From a virus: a DNA stretch of 26,871 nucleotides. Every line of letters begins with the position of its first letter. The first letter of the stretch is position 1. The stretch covers positions 1-26,871 of the IMG/VR virus record IMGVR_UViG_3300035674_000012; one strand, given 5' to 3'. Positions 11,634-20,715 of the stretch are shown piece by piece. A model generated the notes under the pieces. The model was not told where the DNA came from, did no database searches, and saw nothing but the letters and a program-made list of their open reading frames with translations. Both the position numbers and the translations under genes were made by a program.

Positions 11634-12074
11634 TCACCGGCCGGCGGCGTCCTGCTGCGCGACGTGGTTCGCGACCGCCGCCTGATACAGCCGGCGCAGC
11701 GCCGCCAGCTCCGCCCGGGAAATCCCCCGCCTCTTCATCATCCGCGCGCACGCCCGGTACTCGTCGAGGGCGGCCGGGTCCGCCCATCCCTGCGGGCCGG
11801 GGATCGACGCCAGCGCCGCCAGGTCGGGGTCCTCCTCCGGCGCGAGGACCCACTGCAGCGCCGTCCCCGACGTCACGCGCAGGTAGCCGTAGGCGCTGAC
11901 GACGTTGTCGGCGTACCGGAAGATCAGCACGTCGGGCCGGCCGTCGTCGGGCAGCAGCGCGGCCTGCTCCGCCGGCACCCCGATCGTCAGCTTGTCGTAC
12001 TTCAGCATCGGCTCGGGGGTGCGGTCGTCGGCCACGAGGGTGATCGCGGTCAGGTCTCCAAGGTCGATCGGCAT
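11634..12074 (-). CDS. Tail-module hypothetical protein, 146 aa
   Basis: ATG 12074 is behind GGAGAGGGGCGGC. The N-terminal part is beta-rich (PIDLGDLTAITLVADDRTP, then LTIGVPAEQAALL, then VLIFRYADNVVSAYGYLRV), and the C-terminal part is two charged helices (LDEYRACARMMKRRGISRAE, then a helix to the end). Its place 16 bases after the fibre gene and before the holin-like gene suggests a minor tail or tail-chaperone role. The family is not recognised. A 91-base gap with only a short GC-rich inverted repeat (11567-11581) separates it from the holin-like gene. Confidence 0.65.
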   Translation of the reverse strand: MPIDLGDLTAITLVADDRTPEPMLKYDKLTIGVPAEQAALLPDDGRPDVLIFRYADNVVSAYGYLRVTSGTALQWVLAPEEDPDLAALASIPGPQGWADPAALDEYRACARMMKRRGISRAELAALRRLYQAAVANHVAQQDAAGR

Positions 12075-12090
12075 CCGCCGCCCCTCTCCG

Positions 12091-14694
12091 TCACTCCGTC
12101 CACGGCCCGGTCACGGCGGTGCCGTTCGCGCCGGCCGCCGTCCACCGGTACTGGTAGGGCAGGTCGCCCGCCACCCCCCAATCGTCGACGCTGCCGGCCG
12201 GTGACACCGCGGCCGCGACGGGCACGCCGGTGTCGGGGTCGTAGACGCCGAACCACAGCTCGTCGACGTGGGCGGTGTCGGTGATCGCCGCGGTGCCGGT
12301 CAGCCCGATGGACAGGCCGACCCGGACGGCGCCCGGCGCGTCGGCGGGGTTCCCCACCACGTCGATGTAGACCCACGCCCCGGCGACCGGCGCCGGGTAC
12401 GTGGCGACGGTCGCGGCGATGAACGTGCCGGCGGCGTCGTAGAACGGCACCCGCACCCGCAGCGACTTGTTGCCCGTCGTCGGGCGGATCCACCCACCGG
12501 CGTAGAACAGCGACCCCGCGGCGATCAGCGCGGACACGTCCGGCTTCAGGTCGGAGAACAGCAGGCTGTCGAGGTTCGAGCCGTTCGGGGTGATCAGCGC
12601 CGACCCGGGCGCGCTGCGGAACTGCGCCGTCGAGTACGCGCTGCTGCCGCCCTGCGTCGACCAGCCCCCGATCCCGCCGTCCATGGCCGGGTTCGCGGCC
12701 ATGTTGAGCGTGGTCCGGATCCGCCGGTACAGGGCGAGGGACGTGATTGCCGGCTGCGCCCCGACCGGCGCCGCCGCCGCCGCCGCGACGGTGATCCACC
12801 CCTTCGCCGCGTTGACCGTGAACGTCGGTGTCGGCGGCGGCGGCGGCGCGTACGACACGGTGAACGAGTGGGTGTCGGCGTTCGACGTCAACCCCTCGTT
12901 GTTCTTCGTGGTGACCTCGACCTGCCAGGCGGTGCCGTTGTCGAGGGTGTACGGGACGGTGTACGTCTTCGTGGTGTCGGCTTGGAAGCCGCTGTCGTGG
13001 CGCTGCGTCCCGCCGGAGGTGAGGAGCCGCACCCGCCGCTGCGTCTGCTCGGTGGCGGTCCACGTGACGGTGACGCGTTCGGTGTTGACGACACCGCCGG
13101 GGGTCGGCGAGGTGATCGCCGGGTCGACCTTCGTCGACGGGATCAGCGTCAGCCCGTTGGAGTAGTCCGCCGACGGGGTGTTCGCCGAGTCCCATACGCG
13201 GACCTTCCACGTGTACGCGGCGTCGGTGCCGGCCGCCCACCCGGCGGCGAACGTCACCTGCGTACTCGACCCGGCGTTCTGCTGCTCCGTCGCCTGCCAC
13301 GTGCTGTCGGACGACCGCCAGTATTGGACGGTGCCCGCCCCGATCTGCCGGGACAGCGCCCACGACGACTGCGTGTCGCCCGGGTCGGGGTCGGAGAACG
13401 ACCAGTCGAGGGTGAGCGCGGCGCCGACGTCGGCGGCGCCGCCATGGGTGTACGGCTGCGTCGACGTCACCCACTGCGGGGTGTTCGGCGTGGAGCTGCC
13501 GGTCTGCCCGGTGTGCGCGACCGTGTTCGGGGAACCGGCGTGCGCGGTGACGACGTCGTGGCGGGCGTTGCCGAACGTGCCGCCGTGCCGCACCCCGAAC
13601 TCGACGCCGCCGGTGCCGAGGACCGCGGTCGGTGACACCTGCGCCCACGCACCCCACGTCGCCGTCTGCCGCACGTAGTCCACGAAGTACAGGTGCGTCG
13701 TGCTGGTGCCGGTCGCGAACACCCGCAGGTTCTTCGTCGTGTAGTCGTAGCTGAGGGCGATGTTCCGCACGTTCCCCGCGGGGTGCGCGGGCGGCGCCGG
13801 CAGCAGCGTCGTCTTCGTGTTCGCCTGGTTCCGCTCCCGGACCTCGACCTCGGTCAGGTCGTTCGGGTCGATCGACGCGGTGATCCACCGGACGCCGTCC
13901 CAGCGGGCCGGCCGGTCGTCCTGCGCGGCGGCGCTGAGCTTCAGGAACACGCCGGTCGACGGGCCGGTCCACCCGAGGGTCGACTGCGACCAGATCAGCT
14001 TCACCATGGCGATGTCGATGCGGCCCCACGACACCCACAGATTCGGGACGTTCGCGGACGTGTCACCGGTGCCGTTGTGCTCCGTCTCGCACGACACCCC
14101 GAACCGGCCAGGCGTGACGCCGTGGATCCAATACTCCCGGGTGCCGGCGACCAGGCCGTTCTTGCGGCTGACCGCCCCACCCGGCGTGATCGTCACACCC
14201 ATGATCTGGATGCCGTACCGCGGGTAGCTGCTCTGCGTCCGGCACCCGACGACCGCGATCGAGTACGAGGCGTCCGGGTTGCGGACCACCGCCATGTCGA
14301 CGCCCTGCCACACCGAGCCGGGGCTGCCGCCGTTGCCGTCGGTCTCCGACAACTGCAGCCCCCCGGACCACGTCGGCGACGCCGCCGACGTCGACACCCG
14401 CCGGTACCAGATCGTGTCCGACGACGTGTCCGACACCCGGTACGCCAGGTGCGCCCACCCGTTCTTGTCGACGATGAAGCTCGACCACTCGGCGACGCTG
14501 CCCAGGTTGGTGTGCGTGAACGCCGCGTACGACGCCCACGACCCGCCGCTGTCGGTCGAGCGGTACACGGTCAGGGTCGACGCGCCGGTGCGGACGATGA
14601 CGAACAGGTTGCCGTTCGACGCGTCCCGGCCGATGGGCGCGTTCGACGGCATCGCCAGCGGGTCCGCCTGCGTGGTCGTGGTCACGGTCGCCAC
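12091..14694 (-). CDS. Tail fibre / receptor-binding protein with sialidase-like, Ig-like and carbohydrate-binding parts
   Basis: An 867-residue protein starting at GTG 14694 behind AAAGGGG. Residues 1 to about 390 look like a sialidase-type beta-propeller: there is a good Asp-box STDSGGSW (46-53) and repeated weaker blades. About 400-600 are two Ig/fibronectin-like domains (Pro/Thr-rich, TSPTPGGVVNTERVTVTWTA). A linker with PPPPPTP follows. The C-terminal about 190 residues, from NMAANPAMDGGIGGW onward, resemble a carbohydrate-binding beta-sandwich. This is the usual layout for a tail fibre that recognises surface glycans. Catalytic sialidase residues are not evident, so binding is likelier than cleavage. 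Confidence 0.75.
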   Translation of the reverse strand: MATVTTTTQADPLAMPSNAPIGRDASNGNLFVIVRTGASTLTVYRSTDSGGSWASYAAFTHTNLGSVAEWSSFIVDKNGWAHLAYRVSDTSSDTIWYRRVSTSAASPTWSGGLQLSETDGNGGSPGSVWQGVDMAVVRNPDASYSIAVVGCRTQSSYPRYGIQIMGVTITPGGAVSRKNGLVAGTREYWIHGVTPGRFGVSCETEHNGTGDTSANVPNLWVSWGRIDIAMVKLIWSQSTLGWTGPSTGVFLKLSAAAQDDRPARWDGVRWITASIDPNDLTEVEVRERNQANTKTTLLPAPPAHPAGNVRNIALSYDYTTKNLRVFATGTSTTHLYFVDYVRQTATWGAWAQVSPTAVLGTGGVEFGVRHGGTFGNARHDVVTAHAGSPNTVAHTGQTGSSTPNTPQWVTSTQPYTHGGAADVGAALTLDWSFSDPDPGDTQSSWALSRQIGAGTVQYWRSSDSTWQATEQQNAGSSTQVTFAAGWAAGTDAAYTWKVRVWDSANTPSADYSNGLTLIPSTKVDPAITSPTPGGVVNTERVTVTWTATEQTQRRVRLLTSGGTQRHDSGFQADTTKTYTVPYTLDNGTAWQVEVTTKNNEGLTSNADTHSFTVSYAPPPPPTPTFTVNAAKGWITVAAAAAAPVGAQPAITSLALYRRIRTTLNMAANPAMDGGIGGWSTQGGSSAYSTAQFRSAPGSALITPNGSNLDSLLFSDLKPDVSALIAAGSLFYAGGWIRPTTGNKSLRVRVPFYDAAGTFIAATVATYPAPVAGAWVYIDVVGNPADAPGAVRVGLSIGLTGTAAITDTAHVDELWFGVYDPDTGVPVAAAVSPAGSVDDWGVAGDLPYQYRWTAAGANGTAVTGPWTE

Positions 14695-14707
14695 GGCGAC
14701 ACCCCTT

Positions 14708-15400
14708 TCAGCCCCACCATCGGACGGCCTCGTTCGCTTCGAGGTGGAACCAGTCTCCGACGTCGATGTTGGCCTGCCCGCTGCCGGCGTACCGGCGCCA
14801 CCGCGGCAGCAGGGAGTACCGGCCGGCGGGCATGTTGATGACCCACGCGAACGAGTAGAACGGCTGGTGCTGGTTCAGGACCGCCCCGTACTGGAAGCCG
14901 AGGTTCACGTCGGTGGCCGTCCACGCGACGGGGTCGAGCGCGGTGACCCGCACCGCCCACCGGACGGCGCACGGCAGCGACACCGACGGCCAGAAACTGG
15001 CGTTCAGGCCGAGGCGCACGTAGGTGGAGTTCTGCGCCTTCTCGAACACCTGGTTCGGCCAGCCCGTGACGTCGCTGTACGTCGCCACCGACGTGTTCTG
15101 CGACGACCCGATCATCGTGGCGTTCGCCTCGCCCAACGCGAGGGAGGTGTCGGCGCCGATCACCCACCACTGCGTGTCGAACAGCTTCGTCAGGACCTTG
15201 TCCCCGGCGCGGCAGTACACGTTCCCGGCGACCTTCATCGGGATGGGCTGGTCGGCGTTCACGTGCCGCACCGTGGCCGTGTTGCTGGCCGCGTCGCGGG
15301 TGACGACGAACCCGGCCAGGGCGTCGACGAACTTCTCCTGCGAGATCAGGTACTTGATCGCGCGGATCTGGTCGGCGTTGAACTGCCCCATCGTGCTCAC
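14708..15400 (-). CDS. Minor tail protein with C-terminal jelly-roll-like domain
   Basis: A 230-residue protein. GTG 15400 overlaps the previous stop (GTGA) and is 8 bases from GGAAGGTG; ATG 15391 is the alternative. The N-terminus (GQFNADQIRAIKYLISQEKF) is helical, followed by a small beta domain that looks like an attachment module (ASNTATVRHVNADQPIPMKV). The last about 130 residues are strand-rich (TYVRLGLNASFWPSVSLPCA, DVNLGFQYGAVLN, MPAGRYSLLPRWRRY), like a TNF/C1q-type jelly-roll found in trimeric tail tips. It sits between the hub-like protein and the fibre, and so probably connects them. Confidence 0.65.
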   Translation of the reverse strand: MSTMGQFNADQIRAIKYLISQEKFVDALAGFVVTRDAASNTATVRHVNADQPIPMKVAGNVYCRAGDKVLTKLFDTQWWVIGADTSLALGEANATMIGSSQNTSVATYSDVTGWPNQVFEKAQNSTYVRLGLNASFWPSVSLPCAVRWAVRVTALDPVAWTATDVNLGFQYGAVLNQHQPFYSFAWVINMPAGRYSLLPRWRRYAGSGQANIDVGDWFHLEANEAVRWWG

Positions 15401-16545
15401 TGGTAGAGCACCTTCCACGACTGCCGCATGTCGCCGTCGTCGGGTGGCAGCGGCAACGCCCACGAGGTGCACATCACGTCGGAGATCGGGCCGGCGGCGA
15501 GGTCGTCGTACAGCAGCCGGTCGAAGTGCCAGTGCAGCGGCATCGGCGACGTCTCCACCTCCACGGTCACCGGCACGTGAATGTCGGCGTCGATGATGGG
15601 CTGCGCCCGGGCGACCAGGTCGGCGTGGCTGACCGCCTCGAACCCGATCGGGTCGCCGCTGACGACCAGCCCGCCGCGTTCCTGCACGCTGGTCTTCCCG
15701 CGGGTCTGGTTGATGTACGTGTACCGGCCGTTGCCCTCGGTCGGCTCGGCGTCGTTCGGCATGTTGGTGCGGTAGAACACCCACCGGTTCGGGCGGTCGA
15801 AGTAGTCCTCGACCAGGGTCCGTTTCGTCGACAGCATCGTCGTCTTGGGGTTGTCGTCGTACACCCACTCGACGCCGCGCTGCAGGGGCGTCAGGTACGG
15901 CACGCAGCGCAGCCGGCCGTCCCAATCCGACCACACACCCTGGTAGCCGATCATGCCGAGTAGGTCGTTCACGATGTTCAGCCACGTGACGTTCTTGTCG
16001 AACGCCCACCCCCGGTCGGCGGTGGCGACCTTCGCGGCGCCCGACGGGTCGATGACGTACTGCGTGAAGCCCTGCGACTGGATGATGTCCTCGACCTTCT
16101 GCAGGATCCCGTCGCCCGCGCTGATCGAGTAGGCGTCCCCGACGGACTGGTTCAGGCGGTGCAAGATGTCGTAGCCGTCGACGTCGTACGTCGTCTCCGT
16201 CTCCTCCAACGACCGCGCCGGGGTGCTGGTGTGGTACACGCCGAGATTGAACCGGGCCGGCGGCACGGTGTCGTACGACGCGAGGACGATGTACGGGCGC
16301 ACCAGCGCCGACCCCCAATCCAACTGCCGCCGCAGCTTGAACTGCCCGGTGCCGTGCAGGGTGGCGTACGAGTTCCGTTCCACCTGCCCGCCGCCGAGGT
16401 CGTCCTTGAAGTCGTCGATCACGGTCAGGTCGATGTCGACCAGCTCGAACCCCGCCGACAGTTGCAGCGGCGCGTCACGCACCAGCCACACCACCTGGTC
16501 GGAGGTGACGACCCCCGTCCGGGGCCCGTCGACGTACGGCTGCAC
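15397..16545 (-). CDS. Minor tail protein, baseplate-hub (gp27/Tal)-like
   Basis: A 382-residue protein starting at GTG 16545, just after the distal tail gene stop. Strand-rich sequence with a conserved-looking segment (ERNSYATLHGTGQFKLRRQL, then RFNLGVYHTSTPARS, then TYDVDGYDILHRLNQSVGD) resembles the tail-hub proteins of actinobacterial siphophages. A Trp/Tyr-rich middle (GYQGVWSDWDGRLRCVPYL) precedes a C-terminal domain. Such a hub closes the tail tube and carries fibres. The order tape measure, distal tail, hub, fibre is the standard one for siphophages. No lysozyme motif is seen in it. Confidence 0.7.
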   Translation of the reverse strand: MQPYVDGPRTGVVTSDQVVWLVRDAPLQLSAGFELVDIDLTVIDDFKDDLGGGQVERNSYATLHGTGQFKLRRQLDWGSALVRPYIVLASYDTVPPARFNLGVYHTSTPARSLEETETTYDVDGYDILHRLNQSVGDAYSISAGDGILQKVEDIIQSQGFTQYVIDPSGAAKVATADRGWAFDKNVTWLNIVNDLLGMIGYQGVWSDWDGRLRCVPYLTPLQRGVEWVYDDNPKTTMLSTKRTLVEDYFDRPNRWVFYRTNMPNDAEPTEGNGRYTYINQTRGKTSVQERGGLVVSGDPIGFEAVSHADLVARAQPIIDADIHVPVTVEVETSPMPLHWHFDRLLYDDLAAGPISDVMCTSWALPLPPDDGDMRQSWKVLYQ

Positions 16546-16548
16546 CGG

Positions 16549-16932
16549 TCACACCCCTTCGACGTGGGTCATCGTGTTGACCGTGATCGTCACGTCGTAG
16601 AACCCCGGCTCCGGCGACTCGACCACGGACACGCCCGCGAACACCCCGAACCACTTCTGCGACCGGGCGTCGCGGACCTGCACGGCGACCATGTCCCGCG
16701 CCCACTCCCGCAGCATCTCCTTCGTCGCGAGGGACACGTCGACCAGCGGGTACGTCAGGGTGCCCGTCTCCCCCTTCACACCGATCGGCCGCATCCGGCC
16801 CGAGGCGTACCGGCGGATCGTCGTCTCGTTGGTGAACTCCTGCGTCCGGCCGCCCTTCGCGGACTGCGCGGATATCGCCTCGCCGGTGTCGAGCCGGTTC
16901 AGCCACACTTTCGTCAGCGTGATCGACACCAT
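16549..16932 (-). CDS. Minor tail protein, probable distal tail-type
   Basis: A 127-residue protein with ATG 16932 and a textbook Shine-Dalgarno, GGAGGT, 7 bases upstream. A beta-rich fold (VSITLTKVWLNRL, GGRTQEFTNETTIRRYASGR, TYPLVDVSLAT, WFGVFAGVSVVESPEPGFYD) is consistent with a ring-forming tail protein. It follows the tape measure stop by 5 bases, the usual place for the first distal-tail component. The frame is open far into the tape measure gene, but that is only shadow. Confidence 0.7.
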   Translation of the reverse strand: MVSITLTKVWLNRLDTGEAISAQSAKGGRTQEFTNETTIRRYASGRMRPIGVKGETGTLTYPLVDVSLATKEMLREWARDMVAVQVRDARSQKWFGVFAGVSVVESPEPGFYDVTITVNTMTHVEGV

Positions 16933-16937
16933 GCCGC

Positions 16938-19900
16938 TTACCTCCACCCGCCGGTGCGGACCTGCCGCGCCATGGTCCGCTGGTTCGACGACAGCGCCGC
17001 CGCCAGCCCGGCCGGGTTCTCCCGCACCGCGTCGATGAGCTCGCGCAGCAGCGCCTCGACGGCGCCGCTCGACGACGGGGCCTGCAACGGCTCGGGCCGG
17101 CCGGTGCGGTTCTCGATCAGGTTCCACCCGCGGCCGAGGGTGACGGACCCGAAGTCGGCGCGGGCGACCTTCGCGATCCCGCCGAGGCCCGGGTACGAGC
17201 CGGGCAGCCCCGACCGGCGTCCGATCAGCCCGCCGAGCGCCGCAGCCCAGTGCACGTGCGCGTTCCCGCCCGCGAAGTTGTGCTGGTTCCACACGGCGCC
17301 CGTGTACCGGTGGGGGCGGCCATTGAGCAGGTTCAGCTCTTGAAACGGGGTGATCAGCTCCTTCGTGCGGCCGCCGAACGTGGCGCGGATCCACGCGGCG
17401 AGCGCCCGCGACGGCGGGTAGTCCACGGCCCGGCCGCGGGCGTGGTACGACAGCCTGCCCGACAGGGTCCGAGACCCGGGCCGGAAACCGGAGATCATGC
17501 CGAGGCCGGGGAACCGCGCCGAGATCAGCCGCTGCATCCCGCGGTACCCGCCGAGGACGCTGCCGCCGCCGATGCCCGCCGCGCTGCCCGCCGCGCCGCC
17601 GAGGGTGCTGTCGATCCACTGCCCGACCCACCCGATCGCCTTGCGGCCGAGCGACACCATCATGTCGCGGATCCCGCCGCCGCCGGGGATCCGGGCGATC
17701 GCCGCGTTCGCGACCTTCGCGAGGGCCGCCTTCGGGTCGGCGACCATCGACGCGGCGCCCTTGATCCCGTTCCACACCTTCCCGAAGAAGTCGCCGATGC
17801 CGTCGCCGATGGGGCCGCCGCGGGCGCGGCCGTCGAGGACCGGGTCGAGGTCTTCGTGGGTGACCCGGCCCCGCTTGTCGTTGATGACCCGCATCAGCGG
17901 CAGGTTCGCCGACGTCGACAACGCGTTCGTGATGAACTCGCCCGTGGCGACCTTCAGGATCCCGCCGGGCCCACCGGCGAGCATGTTGTCGACGGTCGAC
18001 GCGGCGCCGGGGATGCGGCCGCCCCGGTCGGGTAGGCCGCCGCGGGCGAACCCGGGGATCCGGGCCGGGGTCCTCACGTTGAAGAAGTCGCCGACCATCC
18101 GCAGGCCGTGCAGCAGCGGGTTGATCACCGAGTTCACGACGAACGCGACGGGCTTGCGGGCGGCTTCCCGCACCCCGTCCCACGCCCGCCGGATCGCGTC
18201 GGTGCCGGCGCGGAACCCGTCCGGCAGGGTCCTCATGATGAAGTTCCGCAGCGGGTCGAACACGCCCGTCCTGATGGCCTGCCAGCCCCTCGACAGGGTC
18301 CCCGTGATCCCGTTCCACGTCGGGACGATGATGTTGCGCCAGAACCAGGTGAACGCCGGGGCGAGCGTCCCACGGATGAACCCGATCACCGCGGTGAAGA
18401 TCGCCCGGGCGAGGTTCCACCACGTCTGGATCTGCACGCGGATCCCGTTGAAGACGGGCACGACGATGTTGCGCCACAGCCACGTGAACGTCGGCGCCAG
18501 CACCGTCCGGAAGTACATGACGGCGGCCTTGAAGATGATCTGCGCCATCGCCCACCACACCTGCACGGCGAGGCGGATCCCCGCGAACGCGGGGGCGACG
18601 ATGTTGCGCCACAGCCACATCACCGTCGGCGCGACGACGTTGCGGAAGTACGCCACCCACGCCAGGAACACCGGCTGCAGCACGGTCCGCCACAGCCACG
18701 TCGCCCCCGACGCGATGCCGTCCCACACCGCCCGCAGCGTGGGCAGCGCCGACGTCATGAACCAGTTCGCGACGGACTGCGCCGCCGCCTTGATGCCCTG
18801 CCACGCCGCGGTGACGACCTTCCTGAACGTCTCCGAGCGGGTCCACGCCAGGTACACCGCGCCCGCCAGCGCGGCCAGCGCGGCGACGACCAGCCCGATC
18901 GGGTTCGCGGTGAGGACTGCGTTCATGATGGTCTGCACCGCCGCCCACGCCTTCGTCGCGGCCGTGACCAGCTTCGTCGACGCGAGGTACTTCAGCAGGC
19001 TCCCCGCGCCCTGCACGGCGGTGATCGCCGCCGACGTCAGCATGACCGCCCGGTACGCGACCAGGGACCCGACGAGCGCCTTCACCGCCCACTCGTTCTG
19101 CGCGAGGTACCCGGCGACCGCGGCGATCGCCGGGGTGAGGGCACGCAGCACCTGCGCGGCGATCCCCGCGACGAGCGGCAGCAGCGGCGCGAACGCCGTC
19201 ACGAGCTGCACCGCCGGCCCGGCCGCACCGGCGATCGCCGGGCCGAGGACCCGGAACGAGTCGGCGACGGCCGGCAACGCCACCGCCAGGCCCTGCCGCA
19301 GGGCGTCCCCGATCCGGGCCATGGTGCCGAGCAGCGCGTTGATCCCGGCGACGCCCCGCGCCGACGTCGCGAAGTCGGCGATCTCCCCGGTGAGCTGGTC
19401 GAACGTGACGAGCAGGGACCCGCCCTGCTGGTTCGCGGACCGCAGCACCTGCGCGAAGATCACCCCGATGTTCCCGGCCGTGTGCGCGAGGGTCTTCAAC
19501 GTCTCGACGCCGTCGCGGAACACCTGCACGACCGCCCCGGACTGCGACGCGTGCACCACGAAGTCCCGCACCCGCTCCACCACCCGGGTGAACCCGGCCG
19601 CCATGCCCGGCAGGGTCGGCAGGGTCGCGCGGAGCAGCGCGACCATCGCGTCCGTCGCCGGCTGGATCGCGCCCTGCAGCGCGGTGACGGCGCCGCCCGT
19701 CGACCGGAACGATTCCCGCAGCGTCGCCACGACAGGCGCGGACCGGGCCACTTCGAGGACCCTCGACCCGAACAGGCCCATCTGCCCGCCGAGCGCCGCC
19801 ATCTCCGTCCGGAACAGCGGCACGTACGTGTTCACGAGGGGCTGCATGTCGTCGACCATCGGCGCGAAGAACCGCTCACCCACCGACTGCCGCACCGACT

Positions 19901-20450
19901 GAATGACCGACTTCAACCCGACCAGGGACTCGGTGACGGCCCGCTGCGCCGGGGGCAGGTCTTCGAGGGCCTTCTGGTAGGCCTTCGCGCTGCCGTACAG
20001 ACCCTTCTTGACCGCGTCGGACACCTGAAACGTGGCGACCTTGAACGTCTGCGTCGCCGTCACCGCACCCGCGATCGCCGGGGCGAGCCCGACCACGGCG
20101 CCGGCCGCCGGCAGCAGCGCCGCGGTGAGCTGCAGCACCCCCGGCGCGGCCGCCGCCGCCCCAGCCCCGATCAGCGCGAACCGCGACAGCATCACCTGCG
20201 CGACCTTCTTCAGGGTGCCGCCGAACCCGCTCTCGAACCCCGCCCCGAACCCCCGGCCGGACCTGCCACCCATCGACACGAACCGGCCGTGCGCGTCGCG
20301 GAGCTTCCCGTCGGCGCCGCGGGTGACGCCCTCACCGAGCGCGGCGCCGCCGGCCTCACCCGCGGACGTCGCCGCCGCGACGACCGTCGGCTTGACCCGC
20401 CGCATGTCGGCGTGCACGACGAGCGCGGTCTCGGCCAGCGTGGGCGCCAC
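16938..20450 (-). CDS. Tape measure protein with C-terminal M15-like peptidase domain
   Basis: An 1170-residue protein, the largest gene here, starting at GTG 20450 just after the chaperone stop (20455); an ATG at 20474 would overlap that gene. There are several hydrophobic stretches in the first 600 residues (GAGAAAAAPGVLQLTAALLP, LLPLVAGIAAQVLRALTPAI). Three 45-residue Trp-rich repeats (PTFTWLWRNIVVPVFNGIR) lie at about 570-705. The C-terminal domain (about 965-1075) resembles a DD-peptidase/M15 fold: H1003 and D1010 in YHARGRAVDY and H1065-V-H1067. It sets tail length and, at infection, could cut peptidoglycan cross-links. The acid that usually precedes the HxH is an Ala here (1064), so activity is uncertain. 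Confidence 0.85.
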   Translation of the reverse strand: MAPTLAETALVVHADMRRVKPTVVAAATSAGEAGGAALGEGVTRGADGKLRDAHGRFVSMGGRSGRGFGAGFESGFGGTLKKVAQVMLSRFALIGAGAAAAAPGVLQLTAALLPAAGAVVGLAPAIAGAVTATQTFKVATFQVSDAVKKGLYGSAKAYQKALEDLPPAQRAVTESLVGLKSVIQSVRQSVGERFFAPMVDDMQPLVNTYVPLFRTEMAALGGQMGLFGSRVLEVARSAPVVATLRESFRSTGGAVTALQGAIQPATDAMVALLRATLPTLPGMAAGFTRVVERVRDFVVHASQSGAVVQVFRDGVETLKTLAHTAGNIGVIFAQVLRSANQQGGSLLVTFDQLTGEIADFATSARGVAGINALLGTMARIGDALRQGLAVALPAVADSFRVLGPAIAGAAGPAVQLVTAFAPLLPLVAGIAAQVLRALTPAIAAVAGYLAQNEWAVKALVGSLVAYRAVMLTSAAITAVQGAGSLLKYLASTKLVTAATKAWAAVQTIMNAVLTANPIGLVVAALAALAGAVYLAWTRSETFRKVVTAAWQGIKAAAQSVANWFMTSALPTLRAVWDGIASGATWLWRTVLQPVFLAWVAYFRNVVAPTVMWLWRNIVAPAFAGIRLAVQVWWAMAQIIFKAAVMYFRTVLAPTFTWLWRNIVVPVFNGIRVQIQTWWNLARAIFTAVIGFIRGTLAPAFTWFWRNIIVPTWNGITGTLSRGWQAIRTGVFDPLRNFIMRTLPDGFRAGTDAIRRAWDGVREAARKPVAFVVNSVINPLLHGLRMVGDFFNVRTPARIPGFARGGLPDRGGRIPGAASTVDNMLAGGPGGILKVATGEFITNALSTSANLPLMRVINDKRGRVTHEDLDPVLDGRARGGPIGDGIGDFFGKVWNGIKGAASMVADPKAALAKVANAAIARIPGGGGIRDMMVSLGRKAIGWVGQWIDSTLGGAAGSAAGIGGGSVLGGYRGMQRLISARFPGLGMISGFRPGSRTLSGRLSYHARGRAVDYPPSRALAAWIRATFGGRTKELITPFQELNLLNGRPHRYTGAVWNQHNFAGGNAHVHWAAALGGLIGRRSGLPGSYPGLGGIAKVARADFGSVTLGRGWNLIENRTGRPEPLQAPSSSGAVEALLRELIDAVRENPAGLAAALSSNQRTMARQVRTGGWR
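18331..18735 (-). repeat. Three tandem 135-bp coding repeats in the tape measure gene
   Basis: The motif ATGTTGCGCC recurs at exactly 135-base intervals (18331, 18466, 18601). On the minus strand it encodes a 45-residue unit with the core WLWRNIVxPxFNGI. A shorter related core (ATWLWRTVLQPVF) comes 81 bases upstream in the gene. A run of in-frame units suggests tail-length change by duplication. Confidence 0.75.
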
Positions 20451-20454
20451 CGGG

Positions 20455-20715
20455 TCACCGTCCCTTCGCCACACCGAGCAGGCGGTGCAGGTCGAGCTGC
20501 CGCCGTTCCTCCGGCGTCAGCGCCCGATCACCGTCGGGCTCTTCGTACAGCCACACGTCGAACTCTGCGAGGACCTGGTCGACCGTCGGCATTTCCTTCC
20601 GCACGTCCTCTTCGAGGTGCGGCAGCAGCGACATCTGGTGCAGCGCCAACCGTTCGAGGCGTTCGCGCTGCACCAGGTACGCCACGTCGCACACCTCGGC
20701 GAGGGTCAGACCGTA
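20455..20715 (-). CDS. Tail assembly chaperone, frameshifted C-terminal part (G-T type)
   Basis: About 86 residues from YGLTLAEVCD to the stop at 20455. The protein is helical and acidic (LVQRERLERLALHQMSLLPH, TVDQVLAEFDVWLYEEPDGD), as in the second chaperone of siphophages that helps the tape measure fold. Its frame is the -1 frame of the upstream chaperone and is open back to 21003, with no good start of its own: only a GTG at 20694 without clear Shine-Dalgarno. It is therefore probably made by -1 frameshifting as an extension of the first chaperone. No canonical X-XXY-YYZ heptamer is found in the right frame. Confidence 0.65.
   Translation of the reverse strand, partial: YGLTLAEVCDVAYLVQRERLERLALHQMSLLPHLEEDVRKEMPTVDQVLAEFDVWLYEEPDGDRALTPEERRQLDLHRLLGVAKGR

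Noticed and set aside
12268-13635. Plus-strand frame of 455 codons opposite the fibre gene
   Set aside because: Arg/Gly/Val low-complexity translation, antisense to a recognisable fibre protein.
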